Positions 6,580 through 14,267 are shown, numbered from the stretch's first letter. The stretch is DNA of 17,678 bases from Candidatus Peregrinibacteria bacterium (GCA_018662075.1 JABJGX010000061.1:1-17678), one strand, 5' to 3'. Made by a program: numbers and translations. The notes: generated from the sequence alone by a model not told the origin.

Positions 6580-6619
6580 AGTGGGAGCCCTTCGGCAAGC
6601 GTCGGGTGTTTGCACCACT
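6580..6619 (+). promoter_or_regulatory. Structured rplA leader, candidate L1-binding autoregulatory site
   Basis: AGTGG at 6580-6584 can pair with CCACT at 6615-6619, closing a stem-loop in the 5' UTR. The 5' strand reads GUGGGAG, as I recall it in the L1-binding part of 23S rRNA (GGUGGGAGGCU...UACCACC), where L1 also recognises a GAG bulge. Inside, CCC (6588-6590) can pair with GGG (6604-6606). A competing hairpin GGTG-TTTG-CACC (6605-6616) exists. L1 represses its own message through such mimicry in many bacteria. The fold here is only partly like rRNA on the 3' side, so this is a candidate. Confidence 0.45.
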
Positions 6620-6634
6620 TTCCCCCCTATCATT

Positions 6635-7345
6635 ATGACTAAGACTACTACGTCTATCTCCACTCGTAAGCGTGGAAAGAAATATGAAGAAAAAGCAGCA
6701 CTCGTCGACATGGAAAAGAAATACACTGTCGAAGAAGCTGCCGAGCTTTTAACAAAAGTAAGCCCATCAAAGTTTGATGCAACCGCAGAAATCCACATCA
6801 AGATCAATGCAGATACAACACAAGCAGACCAGCTTGTTCGTACAACAGTAGCTCTTCCACATGGAACAGGTAAGACTGTACGCATCGCTGCATTCGTTCA
6901 AGACGACCAAGCAGATGCTGCGAAGAAAGCAGGTGCAGATATTGCAGGTATCTCTACACTCCTCCCTCTTGTAGAGCAGGAAAAGCTAGATTTCGATATT
7001 GCCGTTGCTAGCCCAGACGTTATGAAAGAGCTTGGTAAGGTTGCAAAGATCCTTGGACAACGTGGACTGATGCCTAACCCTAAAGCAGGAACCGTAACCC
7101 AAGACATTGCAAAGACTATCGACGAACTTAAGAAAGGACGTATCGAATGTAAGATGGACAAGCAAGGAATCATCCATGCTGTCTTTGGAAAAGTATCATT
7201 CGGTGCTGCAAAGCTTCAAGAAAACTATGAAGCGCTCCTTGCTGCTCTTAACGAAGCAAAGCCAGTTGGAATTAAAGGAGTCTACATCCAAACTATTACG
7301 ATTACTCCAAGCATGGGTCCTGGAATCAAAGTACTCGTAAACTAA
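6635..7345 (+). CDS. rplA: 50S ribosomal protein L1
   Basis: L1 forms the mobile stalk at the ribosomal E site and commonly represses its own operon. The 236-residue protein has the family length. Its most diagnostic stretch, GKVAKILGQRGLMPNPKAGTV, spans residues 134-154 (written here as 21 letters in two parts: GKVAKILGQRG then LMPNPKAGTV). A short basic extension (about residues 1-20, STRKRGKKYEEK) precedes the core. The ATG at 6635 is chosen because an upstream in-frame start at 6581 would lie in the leader hairpin and add unrelated sequence. No Shine-Dalgarno sequence is seen; the bases before the ATG are C-rich. The TAA overlaps the stop of the convergent dus gene by four bases. Some CPR groups lack L1, so its presence is informative about lineage. 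Confidence 0.97.
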   Translation: MTKTTTSISTRKRGKKYEEKAALVDMEKKYTVEEAAELLTKVSPSKFDATAEIHIKINADTTQADQLVRTTVALPHGTGKTVRIAAFVQDDQADAAKKAGADIAGISTLLPLVEQEKLDFDIAVASPDVMKELGKVAKILGQRGLMPNPKAGTVTQDIAKTIDELKKGRIECKMDKQGIIHAVFGKVSFGAAKLQENYEALLAALNEAKPVGIKGVYIQTITITPSMGPGIKVLVN

Positions 7346-8304
7346 GCGGTCAATATAGACCGCACTTCATCAACAGATTCAACGCGTACTAACAGTGCAC
7401 GTTTTTCTGATGCTCCGTCTATCCCCTTAACGTAACTCGCCAAGTGACGACGCATTTCAAACATTCCCCTCTTCTGCCCTTTCACTTCTACTGCAAGCTC
7501 ACAGTGGTTTAAGATAAATGGAATTTTTTCCTCAAAGGACATTGTTTTCACCGTCGGCTCTCCGGGTTCTTTTCCGTGAATAAGGGCATCACAGATATCT
7601 TTCATAAGCCAAGGGTTTCCAAATGTCCCCCGTCCAGCCATGACACCGTCAAGATTACCGAGCTTATCAACTGCATCCTCGGCAGTGTAGATATCTCCAT
7701 TTCCAATAACAGGCACTGAAATGTTTTTCTTGAGCTCATATATCGGCTCCCAGTCTGCCTCGCCACCAAACTTCCCCTCATACGTGCGACCATGAATAGC
7801 AAGTGCATCTGCACCATTATCTACAAGCCCCTGACAGAAGGGAACAAGATTATCGATACAATCCCACCCGAGCCGTGTTTTTACACTAACGGGGATAGAT
7901 ACGTGCTTTTTTGTAGCCTCTACTAACCGTTTAGCAAGATCTGCATTTTTTATAAGGGCAGATCCATGACATGACGATACGACCTTTGCTGCTGGGCATC
8001 CCATATTAATATCGATACCACTCGCACCCATCTCTTCTATAACCTTTGCTGCGGACAAAAAATGCTCTGGATCTTTTCCAAAGACCTGCACAATAAATGG
8101 AAATTCAATCTCTTTATCAAAACTCAGCATCCCCATAGTTTTGCGCGCCCCATAGTGAATTGCATCTGTTGAAAGAAACTCTGTATAGACAATAGTCTCT
8201 GGGGCAATTTTTTTGATTAACTGCCGGTACGACGCATCGGTAACACCTGCCATTGGGGCAAGGGCTACAAAAGGCCGAGGGTATGAATTCCAGTTAAATT
8301 CCAT
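7342..8304 (-). CDS. dus: tRNA-dihydrouridine synthase
   Basis: Dus enzymes reduce uridines in tRNA to dihydrouridine using FMN and NADPH. The 320-residue protein has the TIM-barrel FMN signature APMAGVTD (16-23), the catalytic cysteine Cys103 in DINMGCP (98-104), Lys142 in VSVKTRLGW, His171 in AIHGRT and the phosphate-binding segments GNGDI (201-205) and AGRGTFGNPWL (223-233). A helical C-terminal domain follows (about 255-320). Which uridine is modified cannot be told. I take the ATG at 8304 because it places the first barrel strand where it should be. An ATG-extended reading from 8358 would add a hydrophobic 18-residue piece upstream of a TATACT -10 box that sits seven bases before 8304. 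The gene is divergent from the pilin gene. Confidence 0.96.
   Translation of the reverse strand: MEFNWNSYPRPFVALAPMAGVTDASYRQLIKKIAPETIVYTEFLSTDAIHYGARKTMGMLSFDKEIEFPFIVQVFGKDPEHFLSAAKVIEEMGASGIDINMGCPAAKVVSSCHGSALIKNADLAKRLVEATKKHVSIPVSVKTRLGWDCIDNLVPFCQGLVDNGADALAIHGRTYEGKFGGEADWEPIYELKKNISVPVIGNGDIYTAEDAVDKLGNLDGVMAGRGTFGNPWLMKDICDALIHGKEPGEPTVKTMSFEEKIPFILNHCELAVEVKGQKRGMFEMRRHLASYVKGIDGASEKRALLVRVESVDEVRSILTA
7346..7363. other. Perfect 6-bp hairpin at the rplA/dus convergent junction
   Basis: GCGGTC at 7346-7351 and GACCGC at 7358-7363 are perfect complements around AATATA. The hairpin starts directly after the rplA stop and lies in the last codons of dus. No T-tract follows on either strand. 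Confidence 0.5.
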
Positions 8305-8311
8305 AAGAAGC

Positions 8312-8317
8312 AGTATA
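8312..8317 (-). promoter_or_regulatory. Candidate dus -10 box
   Basis: On the minus strand this reads TATACT (5/6), seven bases before the ATG at 8304, which would give a message starting at or next to the start codon. No good -35 is visible at 16-18 nt. Confidence 0.4.
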
Positions 8318-8390
8318 AGAATACAACATTTTGGCATTGTAAAGCCAGAAAGAACCACAAAGATCGCTATTCATGGCACCATAGGGGCAC

Positions 8391-8732
8391 ATGCTTGATT
8401 TCTTTCTCGACCACATCGTTCCAATTGCTCATGCTCAAGGAGCTCTTATTACGTCTGGCATTCCAGGATGCGACTTCGCAACGGGTAATATTAACCCTGG
8501 CGAATGTATTCCTAGCTTCATCGCCCATGTCATCAAATGGGTATTTGGCTTTGCAGGTTCTGTCTGCGTCATCATGATTATGTTTGGTGGCTACGAAATT
8601 GTTGCAGGAAATCTGCCCGGAGGTAGTAGTGAGTCTGGTAAGAACCGTATCACATGGGCTATTATTGGTTTTATACTGGCGGCAACGTCTTTCTTTATTA
8701 TGGACTTCATCATTGCAGCAATTGCTGGATAA
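8391..8732 (+). CDS. VirB2/TrbC-like small pilin-type membrane protein
   Basis: The 113-residue protein has a signal-peptide-like start ending near AHA|QG (residues 13-17), a short extracytoplasmic stretch with Cys27 and Cys39, and two hydrophobic helices (about 45-69 and 87-112). A Gly/Ser-rich polar loop (NLPGGSSESGKNR, 74-86) joins the helices. This two-helix hairpin with a small polar loop is the shape of VirB2/TrbC pilins of type IV secretion systems, and similar small proteins are common in CPR genomes. The assignment rests on architecture, not on a catalytic motif. AGGGG at 8382-8386 ends four bases before the ATG, one of only two possible Shine-Dalgarno sequences in the window. The AI-2E-type gene starts 18 nt downstream, so the two are probably co-transcribed. 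Confidence 0.7.
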   Translation: MLDFFLDHIVPIAHAQGALITSGIPGCDFATGNINPGECIPSFIAHVIKWVFGFAGSVCVIMIMFGGYEIVAGNLPGGSSESGKNRITWAIIGFILAATSFFIMDFIIAAIAG

Positions 8733-8750
8733 CCCTTCCACCTCAATCCT

Positions 8751-9992
8751 ATGGTAAATAAGAAACAAGATGCATTTACTTCTATCCGTGTCATCGGACA
8801 AAAAGCACAACGCATTATTCAAAAAGCAAAAGGTAATACGCCAGCCGAGCCAAAGAAAAAAGTATCCAGGCCTGCTCCTGCAAAAAAAGTAGATGAGGTG
8901 ATCATGCATATCTCTTCAACAAGTGTCGGTCGTGGTGCATTTACCATTCTCGCAATTGTAGCAGGAACAGCAGTGGTATACCGATTGCGTGACAAGCTTC
9001 TTCTTCTACTACTTGCGCTCTTTATTGCAGCAGTGGTTGATCCAAGTGTGGAAGCTATGCAACGAAAAGGTTTTCCTAGGGCAATCGCTATTCTTTTGCA
9101 TTACTTCTTGGCGATCTTCGCAATACTGTTTTTGCTTCTGTCATTCATTCCAATTATTGCAGAACAGATCCAAGGTATTGCCATTATTATTTCTGCAGAA
9201 GTAGACAGCTTCCTATCAAATCCTCAAATTGACCTCCCTCTTATTAAAGATGACTTAAACTTACGACTAACGATACTCGTGCAGTCGACCCTTCAAAACC
9301 TTTCCATTAACGAGTTCGCAGACGCACTCGCTCAGTTCGGACAGAATCTTTCAACCGCTGCTCAAGGCGGCGTACGGTTTGCAACAAGAATTGCTGGTGG
9401 CGTTGTAAACTTCTTTATTTCAACTCTTATTGTTCTCGTTCTGGCATTCTTTATTCAGATGGAGAAAGAAGATATCTTCAAGTGGCTCAGAGGATTCTTC
9501 CCTAGCCGCTTCCGTACATACCTCGACAACAAGTCAGAAGCTGTACACAGTAAAATTGGACAATGGGCACGCGGAGAAATGCTCCTCATGCTTTCAATCT
9601 TTGTCCTCACACTTATCGCACTCATCATTCTACAGATGCCATACGCACTAACACTTGCTGTTCTTGCTGGGTTCTGTGAATTCATTCCTGCTATCGGACC
9701 ATTCATTGCTGCAGTCCCTGCAGTGCTTATTGCATTTACTCAGGAAGGATTCGTTGTAGGGTGTATCGTCACTGGTGTGTACTACGTTATTCAGTGGTGT
9801 GAAAACAATCTACTCGTTCCTCTCATTATGAAAAGAGCTGTAGGACTCTCTCCTATCGCTATTCTCTTTGCAATGCTTGTAGGAGTGTCATTTCCAGATA
9901 CCATACATCCTGTCCTTGGAATCATGCTAGCTGTCCCTACAACGACCATTATGAGCATCTTCCTTGATGACTGGCGTAATACGAAGAATTGA
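8751..9992 (+). CDS. AI-2E family transporter-like membrane protein
   Basis: The 413-residue protein belongs to the AI-2E/PerM family of multi-pass membrane proteins. After a basic cytoplasmic N-terminus (about 1-58) come membrane helices near 62-97 and 108-143, a soluble insert (about 145-210), and helices near 214-236, 277-296, 298-333, 335-350 and 365-400. Family hallmarks are GFCEFIPAIGPFIAAVPAV (307-325) and ENNLLVPLIM (351-360). Family members have been linked to autoinducer-2 export or cation/proton exchange, so the name does not prove quorum signalling. The gene follows the pilin by 18 nt. The stop is TGA followed at once by in-frame TAA, the only TGA stop in the window. A strong terminator lies about 37 nt downstream. 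Confidence 0.9.
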   Translation: MVNKKQDAFTSIRVIGQKAQRIIQKAKGNTPAEPKKKVSRPAPAKKVDEVIMHISSTSVGRGAFTILAIVAGTAVVYRLRDKLLLLLLALFIAAVVDPSVEAMQRKGFPRAIAILLHYFLAIFAILFLLLSFIPIIAEQIQGIAIIISAEVDSFLSNPQIDLPLIKDDLNLRLTILVQSTLQNLSINEFADALAQFGQNLSTAAQGGVRFATRIAGGVVNFFISTLIVLVLAFFIQMEKEDIFKWLRGFFPSRFRTYLDNKSEAVHSKIGQWARGEMLLMLSIFVLTLIALIILQMPYALTLAVLAGFCEFIPAIGPFIAAVPAVLIAFTQEGFVVGCIVTGVYYVIQWCENNLLVPLIMKRAVGLSPIAILFAMLVGVSFPDTIHPVLGIMLAVPTTTIMSIFLDDWRNTKN

Positions 9993-10028
9993 TAACAATA
10001 CTTGCCAAACCACTATTTCGCTACATTT

Positions 10029-10065
10029 ACTAGGCTTCTGTCACTGCACAGATGCCTAGTTTTTT
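10029..10065 (+). terminator. Intrinsic terminator after the AI-2E family gene
   Basis: ACTAGGC (10029-10035) pairs with GCCTAGT (10054-10060). After one T-T mismatch, TCTGT (10037-10041) pairs with ACAGA (10048-10052) around a 6-nt loop. A T-run to 10065 follows. It ends 29 nt before the clpC operator. Confidence 0.93.
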
Positions 10066-10094
10066 GGTAAGATATCTAGAACATTTCTATTGCA

Positions 10095-10121
10095 TTGGCA
10101 CTCCTTATGATAGAGTGCTAG
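10095..10121 (+). promoter_or_regulatory. CIRCE operator (HrcA site) of clpC
   Basis: TTGGCACTC, nine bases (CTTATGATA), then GAGTGCTAG. The CIRCE consensus is TTAGCACTC-N9-GAGTGCTAA, so each arm matches at 8 of 9 positions and the spacer length is exact. A TATGAT -10 box (10106-10111) lies inside the spacer, so bound HrcA would block the promoter. Transcription would start near 10118, about 18 nt before the ATG. This predicts heat-shock induction and an hrcA gene elsewhere in the genome. Confidence 0.92.
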
Positions 10122-10135
10122 TCCCCCCTACTTGT

Positions 10136-12748
10136 ATGCACCCCTTCGATCGTTTCACTCCTAATGCTAAACTCGCACTGCAGATTGCAGAGCAAGAAGC
10201 AAAGAACTTAAAAAGTGACTACATTGGTTCCGAGCACTTACTACTTGGACTCCTTTCTATTCCAAAGTCCCTAGGATTTTCTATCTTTACAGGAGCTGGA
10301 GTCACACAAGAGAACGTACGCATACTCATGAAGTCTATGACGACTCCGAGTATTGAGGACAAGCATGTAAAGCATGGCCTATCGACGTACCTTCATAATG
10401 TTATCGAACAAAGCGTGATCACTGCTCACAAGTTCCGTCATGCAAATGTTGGAACAGAGCACCTTCTTCATTCTTTGGTATCTACTGGAAAAAATGCAGC
10501 AACAATCCTCTTGGAACAAATGCAAGTAGACCCAGAAGATCTCAAAGCTCATGTTGAAGAAATGTTTGGACAGATCTCTCAGTTCAAACAGCAGGGGCGT
10601 AATATGGAACAGTCTCTTGAGTCATTCTTCCAAGGGCTACAAGGAACCATTGTTGGTATGCAAGGTGGTGGTGGAATGATTGCGAATGAAACAGATAGCA
10701 TCAAGTCGAAGAAAGGTGGAAAAAGCAAAACACCAGTACTCGACTACTTCACAGACGACCTTATTGAACGTGCAAAAGAAAAGAAGCTCGATCCGATTAT
10801 CGGACGAGACGGAGAGATCGAACGCATGATTCATATCCTTAATCGTAAAACAAAAAACAACCCCGTTCTTATTGGAGAACCAGGTGTCGGTAAAACTGCC
10901 ATTGTCGAAGGGCTTGCTCAGCAAATTTGCCAGGGCACTGTTCCCTCTTCATTGCGCAACAAGCGCGTGCTTATGCTGAACATGGGCTCACTTATTGCAG
11001 GAACAAAGTACCGTGGTGAATTCGAACAACGTTTCGATGACATTATTAAAGAAGCTTTACAGAGCGAAAATGAAATCATTCTCTTTATTGATGAAATCCA
11101 CACAGTGGTCGGTGCAGGTTCTGCAGAAGGATCTCTCGATGCTGCAAACATCCTGAAGCCTGCCATGAGCCGAGGAGCTATCCAGGTTATTGGAGCAACA
11201 ACACTCGATGAATACCGCACTATCGAGAAAGACCGTGCACTAGAGCGTCGCTTCCAATCTATTACTGTCGACGAGCCTTCAAGCACAGACGCTATCGAAA
11301 TCCTTAAGGGGATCAGGTCTAGCTTTGAAGAATTCCATAACATTGAAATTACAGATGATGCGATAGAGTCTGCAGTTAACCTCAGTAAGCGCTACCTTGC
11401 AGACCGATTCCTTCCAGACAAAGCAATCGACGTTTTGGACGAAGCAGCTGCAGGACGAAGTATTCAAGAGATGGATGCAAACCCAGAACTAAAAAAACTA
11501 GAAGACAAGCTAGAAAAGCTCGTCGCAAAGCAGCAGATTTCTGTCAAAGAACAGAAGTATCACACAGCACTAAAGCTAAAACAGGAACAGCAAAACCTTC
11601 AGGAAGAAATCAACCAGATGCGTGCTGCAGCAGACGGTGACAAGCGTACTCCACTTAAAATCGACGGAGACGACATTGCACATATCATTGGTCGCATGAC
11701 TGGTATTCCTGTGACAAAGCTTCTCAAGTCTGATAAGAAGCGTCTGCAAAACCTTGAAGTCATCATGCGTAAGCATGTTGTAGGACAAGATGACGCGATT
11801 AAGAAAGTTGCTCGTGCAATCAGGCGTTCACGTATCGGTATTGGAGATACAAAGCGCCCTATTGGCTCTTTCCTCTTCCTAGGACCAACTGGTGTCGGAA
11901 AGACCGAACTCGTCCGTACGATAGCCAGTGAAGTATTTAACCGTGAAGATGCACTGATCAAAATTGATATGTCTGAATTCATGGAGCGACACAACGTTTC
12001 CCGACTTGTTGGTACAAGTGCTGGTTATGTCGGATACGAAGAGGGTGGTCAGCTCACAGAGGCAGTAAGGCGTAAGCCATACTCTGTCGTTCTATTTGAT
12101 GAGATCGAAAAGGCTCACCCAGAGTTCTTCAACATCCTTCTGCAGATTCTTGAAGACGGTGTGCTCACAGATGCACAAGGTAAGGCAGTCGACTTCCGAA
12201 ATACAATTATTGTCATGACCAGTAACATCGGAGCAGAGAAGCTTACAAGGCAAGCAGCAAAGATCGGTTTTAAACTTGAAGAAGATGCAAAGGCAGAAGA
12301 AATGGCCTACGAAGAGAAAAAGGCAGAAGTAATGAAAGAGCTCAAGTCTAACCTTCGACCAGAGTTCATCAACCGTATCGACCACATCATGGTGTTCAAT
12401 GCTCTAGACCAGAATACAATCCGTAAGATCGTAAAGATGCACATCGAAATTCTGACAACCCGTCTTAAGGCAAAGGGCTTCAGCATGGAAATAGATCAGA
12501 AGGCAATCAACCTCCTAGCCGAACACGGCTTCGACCCTGAATACGGAGCTCGCCCAGTGCGGAGAGTTATCCAGGAACGCATCGAAGATGAAGTTGCAGA
12601 ACATATCCTCAAGGGCATATTCGAGCCAGGAGACACCATTCGTGTCGTTACAAAGGGTAAAGATAAGCTCGATTTCCTCCACGGAGACCACCAAAGCGTA
12701 AAAGAAAAGACCTCTGAGAAGAAGGATGCTTCAGTAAAGGCTTCATAG
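10136..12748 (+). CDS. clpC: ATP-dependent Clp protease ATP-binding subunit ClpC
   Basis: ClpC is a hexameric AAA+ unfoldase that feeds proteins to ClpP. The 870-residue protein has an N-terminal Clp repeat domain (about 1-145), NBD1 with Walker A GEPGVGKT (247-254) and Walker B LFIDE (316-320), a middle coiled-coil domain (about 440-500), and NBD2 with Walker A GPTGVGKT (583-590) and Walker B VVLFDE (651-656). A ClpP-docking tripeptide IGF is seen at 710-712, so this is a protease partner and not a ClpB-type disaggregase. The C-terminal 25 residues are a polar Lys/Ser tail. The ATG at 10136 is chosen because a longer reading from 10052 begins inside the upstream terminator. The CIRCE element 14 nt before the ATG indicates HrcA control. 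clpP is not in the window. Confidence 0.97.
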   Translation: MHPFDRFTPNAKLALQIAEQEAKNLKSDYIGSEHLLLGLLSIPKSLGFSIFTGAGVTQENVRILMKSMTTPSIEDKHVKHGLSTYLHNVIEQSVITAHKFRHANVGTEHLLHSLVSTGKNAATILLEQMQVDPEDLKAHVEEMFGQISQFKQQGRNMEQSLESFFQGLQGTIVGMQGGGGMIANETDSIKSKKGGKSKTPVLDYFTDDLIERAKEKKLDPIIGRDGEIERMIHILNRKTKNNPVLIGEPGVGKTAIVEGLAQQICQGTVPSSLRNKRVLMLNMGSLIAGTKYRGEFEQRFDDIIKEALQSENEIILFIDEIHTVVGAGSAEGSLDAANILKPAMSRGAIQVIGATTLDEYRTIEKDRALERRFQSITVDEPSSTDAIEILKGIRSSFEEFHNIEITDDAIESAVNLSKRYLADRFLPDKAIDVLDEAAAGRSIQEMDANPELKKLEDKLEKLVAKQQISVKEQKYHTALKLKQEQQNLQEEINQMRAAADGDKRTPLKIDGDDIAHIIGRMTGIPVTKLLKSDKKRLQNLEVIMRKHVVGQDDAIKKVARAIRRSRIGIGDTKRPIGSFLFLGPTGVGKTELVRTIASEVFNREDALIKIDMSEFMERHNVSRLVGTSAGYVGYEEGGQLTEAVRRKPYSVVLFDEIEKAHPEFFNILLQILEDGVLTDAQGKAVDFRNTIIVMTSNIGAEKLTRQAAKIGFKLEEDAKAEEMAYEEKKAEVMKELKSNLRPEFINRIDHIMVFNALDQNTIRKIVKMHIEILTTRLKAKGFSMEIDQKAINLLAEHGFDPEYGARPVRRVIQERIEDEVAEHILKGIFEPGDTIRVVTKGKDKLDFLHGDHQSVKEKTSEKKDASVKAS

Positions 12749-12809
12749 AGCCATTTTTGCTCGAAATATAACTTCAGTATAATTCTTAGAAAAAGCAAGA
12801 TGGTGACGG

Positions 12810-12838
12810 TTAAAAGAAAAGCCAAATTATGGTATAAT
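12810..12838 (+). promoter_or_regulatory. Promoter of the prgI-traC pair
   Basis: TTAAAA at 12810-12815 (4/6), an exact 17-nt spacer and a perfect TATAAT at 12833-12838 preceded by TGG (an extended -10). Transcription would start about 15 nt before the ATG. A second perfect TATAAT lies at 12778-12783 with only a poor -35. It could be an accessory promoter. Confidence 0.65.
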
Positions 12839-12860
12839 TAACTGATTCACACAAAAATAC

Positions 12861-13496
12861 ATGACTATAGACCCAGTTAAAATTCCACAGAACGTATACG
12901 TTGAAGACCGCATCATCGGTCCGGTAACGCTACGCCAAATTATGATCATCCTTGGTGGTGCTGGAATCAGTTATGCTATTTGGGCAGGAATGCAGTCTGC
13001 AGGAACGGTCTCTGTCTTTCAAGCAGGAATTGCATGGACCCCATGTGGTATTGCAGTGCTATTCGCATTCGTAAAAATTAATGGAATCAGTCTTTTTCGT
13101 ATTACCCTCCTCGCTATTGAACGAGTGAACAAGCCATCTCGTCGAACATGGCAACCGCGCCAAGGTATCTACGTTAACTTTATAACGAAGGCCCCAGCAA
13201 AAAGTAACAAAGATATGCGAATGAAAGAAGAGCAAAAGCAAAACACCGAGATCGAAGAGCTCAGTCGCGTTCTTGACCAAGGTCCGCCAGAGTCAGCACT
13301 AGCAGACTTAACGGAAGAAGATGGCCAACCCTCTTTGAATGTAAGGCCTGCATCTAGTAAGCCCGTAAAGCGTGAGAAGATCAGTGCAGATACATCGAAT
13401 GGCGCATCAGTAGATGATGTTACACATACAAAGACCAAAGCACCTCCAAAGGGAGGATTACTCAGAGACATTATCCCACCTCCTTCACATGCCTAA
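12861..13496 (+). CDS. PrgI family protein (VirB3-like type IV secretion component)
   Basis: The first 110 residues match the PrgI family: an opening VKIPQNVYVEDRIIGPVTLRQ (residues 6-26), two membrane helices (about 27-45 and 52-72) and a conserved aromatic/basic segment RRTWQPRQGIYV (94-105). PrgI proteins occupy the place of VirB3 in type IV secretion systems, beside the VirB4 ATPase, at the inner membrane. The remaining 100 residues are polar, charged and proline-rich, probably disordered and cytoplasmic. This makes the 211-residue protein longer than the core family. The gene has its own good promoter. Its last 8 bases overlap the start of the TraC-like gene, suggesting translational coupling. 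No Shine-Dalgarno sequence is present. Confidence 0.88.
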   Translation: MTIDPVKIPQNVYVEDRIIGPVTLRQIMIILGGAGISYAIWAGMQSAGTVSVFQAGIAWTPCGIAVLFAFVKINGISLFRITLLAIERVNKPSRRTWQPRQGIYVNFITKAPAKSNKDMRMKEEQKQNTEIEELSRVLDQGPPESALADLTEEDGQPSLNVRPASSKPVKREKISADTSNGASVDDVTHTKTKAPPKGGLLRDIIPPPSHA

Positions 13497-14193
13497 GAAA
13501 ATTAAAGATACCGTTCGCAAGCGGTCAAAAAATCCAAAGGCAGCTGTCCAGAGGTTCATTCCAATCTCTGAGATCCGCAACGACACTGTGATCCTCAAAA
13601 AAGGAGGAATGCGTGCAGTGCTAGAGGTAAGTGCGCTCAACTTTAACCTAAAGAGTGAAACCGAACAGCAGGGTATTATTTCTGGATACGAAGCATTTAT
13701 TAATACGGTAAACTTCCCTATTCAGATTCTTGTTCGATCAACACGAGTAAACATCGACCCATACATCGAACAGATTAAAGGTCATGCAAACAAACAAGAA
13801 AACGAACTTCTGCAAATGCAGACAGAGTCTTACGCTACGTTTATTGAAAAGATTGTTGAAGTAGCAGACATTATGCAAAAACAATTCCTAGTCGTTGTCC
13901 CCTTAGATGACTCCGAGGAAAAGAAGTCTTCTATCTCTCAGCTCTTCTCTTGGCTTGGTATTGACGATTCATCAAGTAAGATAAACTTCCGCCGAAAGTA
14001 CTTCAGCGAGAAGTCTGTAAAGCTCAAAGACAGAGTAAACCTTGTAGAATCTGGACTTCATAATATTGGTCTTATGACAAAGCGACTCAGCACAACAGAG
14101 CTAATCGAGCTCTATTACGAGATCTACAACCCAAAAACCAGCCAGGAGCAGAAGCTTCCAAAGGACTTGAATATCAATCCTCTGCAGATTTAA
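13489..14193 (+). CDS. TraC-like protein: VirB4 N-terminal domain without an ATPase domain
   Basis: The 234-residue protein resembles the N-terminal TraC-like domain of VirB4-type proteins as found in CPR type IV secretion loci. Typical parts are FIPISEIRNDTVILKKGG (23-40), LEVSALNFNLKSETEQQ (45-61), the strand IQILVRSTRVNIDPYI (78-93) and QFLVVVPLDD (132-141). It ends with the conserved helix TTELIELYYEIYNP (202-215). No Walker A or B motif is present; the ATPase half, if any, must be encoded elsewhere. The ATG at 13489 overlaps prgI by 8 bases, fitting coupled translation and a shared complex. An upstream in-frame start at 13414 would lie deep inside prgI and is not used. The gene next to it is an S1 protein, not a VirB4 ATPase. 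Confidence 0.82.
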   Translation: MPKKIKDTVRKRSKNPKAAVQRFIPISEIRNDTVILKKGGMRAVLEVSALNFNLKSETEQQGIISGYEAFINTVNFPIQILVRSTRVNIDPYIEQIKGHANKQENELLQMQTESYATFIEKIVEVADIMQKQFLVVVPLDDSEEKKSSISQLFSWLGIDDSSSKINFRRKYFSEKSVKLKDRVNLVESGLHNIGLMTKRLSTTELIELYYEIYNPKTSQEQKLPKDLNINPLQI

Positions 14194-14213
14194 ATAGATT
14201 AAGAGGCTTTTTC

Positions 14214-14242
14214 TTGACTAGATAGCCCAGAAACTGGAAAAT
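14214..14242 (+). promoter_or_regulatory. Possible promoter of the S1 gene
   Basis: TTGACT at 14214-14219 (5/6), a 17-nt spacer and GAAAAT at 14237-14242 (4/6, lacking the first T). It would give a leader of roughly 78 nt before the S1 ATG. Confidence 0.4.
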
Positions 14243-14267
14243 AAGCCAGTATTCCTATTTGTTGCTC

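Noticed and set aside
6581..6634. Extended rplA start at 6581
   Set aside because: The added residues lie in the leader hairpin and do not resemble L1.
8367..8909. Open frame of 180 codons antisense to the pilin gene
   Set aside because: Its composition is shadow-like, with many Cys, Asn and Arg. It lies across the pilin gene and the start of the AI-2E gene, both of which have recognisable architecture.
10052..10135. N-terminal extension of ClpC from 10052
   Set aside because: It starts inside the terminator stem and runs through the CIRCE operator. Clp N-domains begin with the MHPFDRFTPNA-like sequence at 10136.
12750..12770. Terminator after clpC (GAGC-CATTTTT-GCTC)
   Set aside because: The stem is only 4 bp and no T-run follows on the plus strand.
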